Part shown: one piece after another, positions 62,589 through 64,000 of the stretch
Layout of the letters: each line of letters starts with the position of its first letter
How positions within the stretch are numbered: the first letter of the stretch is position 1
Source of the DNA: Desulfovibrio legallii
GTDB lineage: Bacteria > Desulfobacterota > Desulfovibrionia > Desulfovibrionales > Desulfovibrionaceae
Reading direction: 5' to 3'
Assembly: GCF_900102485.1 (NCBI RefSeq)
Contig: NZ_FNBX01000012.1
Location: 1 to 64,000 of the forward strand
Length of the DNA stretch: 64,000 bases
The notes under the pieces: generated by a model
Told to the model about the DNA's origin: nothing
The model's database searches: none
The model's input: the letters and a program-made list of their open reading frames with translations, nothing else
Translations under genes and position numbers: made by a program

Positions 62589-63329
62589 TCAGTTTTTGCC
62601 CATCCACTTTTCGATGAGCTTTTTGTCCAGGCCCGAGGCCTTGACGGCCTTGATGCCCTTATTGAGCTTTTCCACCAGGTCTTTGCGGCCCTTGCGCACG
62701 GTAAAGCCGTAGTATTCCTTCTCGGCGGCCTTGAAGGAGAGGTTCAGCTTGCCCGCGGTGTCGGCCTTTTTGTTCACATAGTACAGGGCCACGGGGTCGT
62801 CGCAGATCACGGCGTCGATGCGGCCGCCCAGCATGTCCTGAATGGCCAGGCCCACGTCGTCGTATTCCTTGATTTCCGCGCCCACCTTGGCGTTGCGGAT
62901 AACGAAGATGCCGGTGGTGGCGATCTGACCGCCCACCTTCTTGCCCTTGAGATCGGCCAGGCTCTTGATGCTCTTGCCAGCGGGCAGCACCACGGCCTGG
63001 ACCACTTCATAATAGGGATCGGAAAAATCGAACTGCTTTTTGCGCTCTTCGGTGATGGTCACGGAAGAGGAGACAATGTCGTACTGGCCGGTGGCCACGC
63101 CGCCGAAGATGCCGTCCCAGGCGATGTTGCGCACTTCCACTTCAAAGCCGGCGGCTTTGGCGACAGCGCGGATGTAGTCGGTGGAGAAGCCCTCAGGCTT
63201 TTTGTCGGCGCTCAGCATTTCCATGGGGGGCCAGGTGCAGTCGCTGGCCACGATGTACTTTTCCGCGGCCAGGGCCTGACCGCAGCACAGGGTCAGCGCC
63301 AGCAGAGCAAGAGTGATTCGGCGAAACAT
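62589..63329 (-). CDS. Polar amino acid ABC transporter binding protein, first tandem copy
   Basis: The 246-aa periplasmic protein has a signal peptide (1-21, ending ALAAE), then DCTWPPMEMLSADKKPEGFS and the same core as its neighbour at 61781. Family 3 binding proteins bind glutamine, cystine, histidine, arginine and similar. GGAGG precedes ATG 63329. First gene of the operon, so probably the most expressed. Confidence 0.94.
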   Translation of the reverse strand: MFRRITLALLALTLCCGQALAAEKYIVASDCTWPPMEMLSADKKPEGFSTDYIRAVAKAAGFEVEVRNIAWDGIFGGVATGQYDIVSSSVTITEERKKQFDFSDPYYEVVQAVVLPAGKSIKSLADLKGKKVGGQIATTGIFVIRNAKVGAEIKEYDDVGLAIQDMLGGRIDAVICDDPVALYYVNKKADTAGKLNLSFKAAEKEYYGFTVRKGRKDLVEKLNKGIKAVKASGLDKKLIEKWMGKN

Positions 63330-63609
63330 GGAACCTCCTTAACGATGGGGTTGGCGGGTTCAATGGCCGGGGCGGGCAGCGCGCCCGGCGTCGCTCATGC
63401 GGATGCGCGCCTGGCCCTCAGCCCCGTGGGGCGTCGGCCGGCCGCGCGCCATGCTCTCCTGCTGGCGCCTGGGGGGACGCGCGCCGCCCTGCCGCGGCCC
63501 GCAAGGCCGGCAAAACGGCGAACTGCCCTGCTTGGCAGACGAACCCGACGCGCGGCGGCGCGCCGGGCGGCCCCGCAGGCGGGCAACCAACCAGAAAAGA
63601 ACGTGTTTC
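63330..63609 (-). promoter_or_regulatory. Long GC-rich leader of the amino acid ABC operon
   Basis: If transcription starts near 63602 the leader is about 270 nt. It contains many GC stems but no riboswitch consensus that I recognise (glycine and lysine types considered). Short open frames in it look random. Confidence 0.35.
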
Positions 63610-63638
63610 TATGTAGCTTCGGGCGCGGGCCGCGTCAA
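63610..63638 (-). promoter_or_regulatory. Sigma70-type promoter of the amino acid ABC operon
   Basis: On the minus strand TTGACG (63638-63633) and TACATA (63615-63610) are separated by 17 nt, in an otherwise GC-rich stretch. Confidence 0.65.
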
Positions 63639-63750
63639 GGGCGGTTCGCGCCCGCGCACGGCCCAACGTCGGCGCGCGCAGGGCCGAAGGCTGCCCCCCC
63701 TTGCGGGGGCAGAGGTTCAAGGGCCGCCGGCGCCCTGCAGGGGCGGCGCG

Positions 63751-63999
63751 CTACCAGCCGTTGCCCGGCGCGGGCTCCGCGGTGTCCTCTCCGTCGTCCC
63801 CGCCGCGGCGCAGTTCCGCATCCGCCGCCCCCTCGTCCGCGGGGGTGGCCAGGTGGGGCTGGCGCGGGGGTTCGTTTTCCGCATCCTCTGTCCGCTCGTC
63901 GCGCAGGGCCTGCTGCAGAAACCAGTCTTCGCGGATGCGCCAGGAGGCCGCCGCCGTGTAGGCGGGCGAAGAATAGCCCACGGAAAGCACGAGGGTGCG
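63751..63999 (-). CDS. C-terminal fragment of an unidentified gene cut by the window edge
   Basis: An open frame enters from the right edge and ends at TAG (63753-63751), giving about 82 residues. The start of the fragment reads LVLSVGYSSPAYTAAASWRI, followed by EDWFLQQALRDERTEDAE and a low-complexity acidic/proline tail to the end (EPPRQPH...EPAPGNGW). I do not recognise the family. The composition fits real coding sequence, and the acidic tail may be disordered. Confidence 0.5.
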   Translation of the reverse strand, partial: RTLVLSVGYSSPAYTAAASWRIREDWFLQQALRDERTEDAENEPPRQPHLATPADEGAADAELRRGGDDGEDTAEPAPGNGW

Positions 64000-64000
64000 G

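Overview
The window is high-GC bacterial chromosome, most likely from a Desulfovibrio-type sulfate reducer (Desulfovibrionaceae). This is inferred from gene content: a PxxKW cysteine-rich protein, a fused CobA-HemD, a degenerate GGDEF/MinD pair, a full Liv branched-chain amino acid system, nickel-pincer cofactor genes and several radical-SAM proteins. I have not checked this against any database. Apart from the left edge and part of a glycan cluster, it reads as core genome with compact operons and frequent 1-19 nt overlaps.

Layout. 1-3.2 kb: AT-richer end of a probable genomic island, holding the tail of an unknown gene, a 937-aa SNF2 ATPase that could belong to a phage-defence system, and an IS3-family end remnant, all lying against the 3' end of tRNA-Leu(GAG). 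3.4-7.3 kb: DUF1786 protein, phenylacetate-CoA ligase, DUF456 membrane protein and TrmJ-like methyltransferase. 7.4-9.7 kb: a chemoreceptor with a clear sigma70 promoter and a highly structured leader. 9.7-20.3 kb: surface-glycan cluster, with a minus-strand run (methyltransferase-GT9 fusion, GT2, GT4, helical-GT2), partly AT-rich and probably imported, divergent from UDP-galactopyranose mutase and two more helical-GT2 enzymes.

20.3-26.4 kb: alanine dehydrogenase, then a minus-strand operon headed by a PadR regulator fused to a BioB-like radical-SAM enzyme and followed by an SsuA/NMT1-type ABC importer. This is the most unusual system in the window. Next comes the PxxKW gene. 26.5-37.6 kb, plus strand: M20 hydrolase, mnmG, PilZ protein, CorC-like protein, lnt, prfB with its programmed +1 frameshift, degenerate GGDEF protein, MinD/FlhG-like ATPase, HU and dapA. 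37.9-41.6 kb, minus strand: pepA, cobA-hemD and purN as a tightly overlapping operon. 41.9-46 kb: hemW, convergent with an M16 peptidase.

46-54 kb, minus strand: livKHMGF, a YcaO protein and rplM-rpsI. 54.3-58.8 kb, plus strand: HD-domain protein, a secreted unknown, and larB-larC-larE for the nickel-pincer nucleotide (LarC lacks its usual C-terminal half). 58.8-63.6 kb, minus strand: mnmA and a polar amino-acid ABC importer with two tandem binding proteins behind a promoter and a leader of about 270 nt. The C-terminus of an unknown gene closes the window.

Three copies of a G-run/C-run hairpin repeat sit at gene 3' ends (37.7, 43.3 and 60.1 kb) and look like dispersed terminator-type repeats. 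No rRNA, CRISPR array or intact insertion sequence was seen.
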